Virus record (IMG/VR): IMGVR_UViG_3300020470_000131
Coordinates: 1-30,757 of that record
Strand: one strand, 5' to 3'
DNA from: a virus
Length of the DNA stretch: 30,757 nucleotides
Part shown: positions 30,028 to 30,757 of the stretch, piece after piece
Layout: each line of letters opens with the position of its first letter
Numbering within the stretch: the stretch's first letter is position 1
Notes under the pieces: generated by a model
Told to the model about the DNA's origin: nothing
Seen by the model: the letters and a program-made list of their open reading frames with translations, nothing else
Database searches by the model: none
Position numbers and translations under genes: made by a program

Positions 30028-30757
30028 ATGGCATTAAATCCCTTTTTTCTACAAGGATCTCCTGGTGAACAGAGACTTGTTCAAAGTATCATAAATGAAC
30101 AGTTACAGATTTATGGTGTTGAGGTAACTTATATACCTAGAAAATTTGTAAATAGAGATACTGTTTTCAGAGAGATTGAAGCATCAAAGTTTGATGATAA
30201 TTTCTTACTTGAAGCATATGTTGACACATATGAGGGATATACTGGTGCTGGTGATATAATGACCAAGTTTGGTGTAAGTCTTAAAGATGACTTAACAGTA
30301 ACAATATCAAAAGAAAGATATGAAGATTTTATTTCTCCATTTTTGATTGGACAAGTAGAGGTTTCTACTAGACCTTCTGAAGGTGATTTGATTTATTTTC
30401 CATTGGGAGCAAGATTATTTGAAGTTAAGTTTGTAGAACATGAGAAACCTTTTTACCAGTTAGGTAAAAATTATGTTTATCAACTTCAGTGTGAACTCTT
30501 CGAATATGAGGATGAGGTTATTGATACTTCAATTGATGAGATTGATCAGACAATTGAAGATCTTGGATTTATGACTACATTGACATTAGCAGGATCAGGT
30601 GTTGTTGCTACTGGAACTGCTGCTACTACTGGTTTTGGTTATGTTAGAAATGTTGTTTTAAATAATGATGGTTATGATTATACTAAAGAACCATATGTTG
30701 CTATATCTACTTCACCTACAGGAGATAATGCTACTGCTGTTGCAATAACTACAGAAG
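30028..30757 (+). CDS. 14: gp14 neck protein (3' truncated by the window end)
   Basis: The frame is open from the ATG at 30028 to the end of the window (243 codons seen). MALNPFFLQGSPGEQRLVQS, NEQLQIYGVEVTYIPRKFVN, VYQLQCELFEYEDEVIDTS and IDEIDQTIEDLG are typical of gp14, the second neck protein, which sits between gp13 and the tail terminator. A TAGGA purine site lies seven bases before the start, and the gene follows gp13 as in T4. After about residue 180 the sequence changes to a glycine- and threonine-rich extension: SGVVATGTAATTGFGYVRNV, then VLNNDGYDYTKEPYVAIS. It resembles the GGSGY-type repeats of the baseplate genes and is not expected from T4 gp14 (256 residues in all). The true end lies outside the window. 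Confidence 0.9.
   Translation, partial: MALNPFFLQGSPGEQRLVQSIINEQLQIYGVEVTYIPRKFVNRDTVFREIEASKFDDNFLLEAYVDTYEGYTGAGDIMTKFGVSLKDDLTVTISKERYEDFISPFLIGQVEVSTRPSEGDLIYFPLGARLFEVKFVEHEKPFYQLGKNYVYQLQCELFEYEDEVIDTSIDEIDQTIEDLGFMTTLTLAGSGVVATGTAATTGFGYVRNVVLNNDGYDYTKEPYVAISTSPTGDNATAVAITTE

Overview
This window is a late (virion structural) gene block of a T4-like marine myovirus. The best match is a cyanophage-type genome, or a closely related phage of another marine bacterium. The evidence is the gene order gp25 - gp6 - gp7-like - gp8 - DUF4815 protein - fibre-like proteins - gp13 - gp14, all on the plus strand with 1-40 base gaps or stop/start overlaps. Further support comes from T4-type late promoter boxes (TATAAATA), very AT-rich coding sequence, and several tiny proteins that I recognise from marine T4-like phages. 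The host cannot be fixed from this window, because no auxiliary metabolic gene is present.

Region 1 (1-2630) is a run of small or non-structural genes. It holds a 5'-truncated DUF6267-like protein with ligase/nucleotidyltransferase-type motifs, then a hairpin terminator. Next are an AbrB-like small protein, a TTG-started 57-residue protein, a GT-A-type glycosyltransferase, and two small basic or acidic conserved proteins (54 and 48 residues). A strong intrinsic terminator (2596-2621) closes the region. It is visibly richer in G+C than the rest.

Region 2 (2630-19775) is the baseplate wedge operon: a perfect late box, gp25, gp6, a giant 4,376-residue gp7-position protein, a second perfect late box, and gp8. 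The giant gene alone fills about 43% of the window. It is a mosaic of repeated beta-rich modules with one YHYH domain.

Region 3 (19782-30757) has a 2,492-residue DUF4815 baseplate/fibre protein where T4 carries gp9-gp12 and wac. It is followed by a small coiled-coil protein, a 112-residue beta-sandwich-like protein and a 446-residue fibre-like protein. The neck proteins gp13 and gp14 come last, with gp14 cut by the window end.

Together these genes build the wedge arms of the baseplate, the attached fibre or adhesin layer, and the head-tail neck. I see no defence system, CRISPR array, tRNA, insertion sequence or clearly new enzymatic system. The most notable content is the giant modular baseplate gene, the sharing of its modules with gp8, the DUF4815 protein and gp14, and the ligase-like motifs of the first gene.
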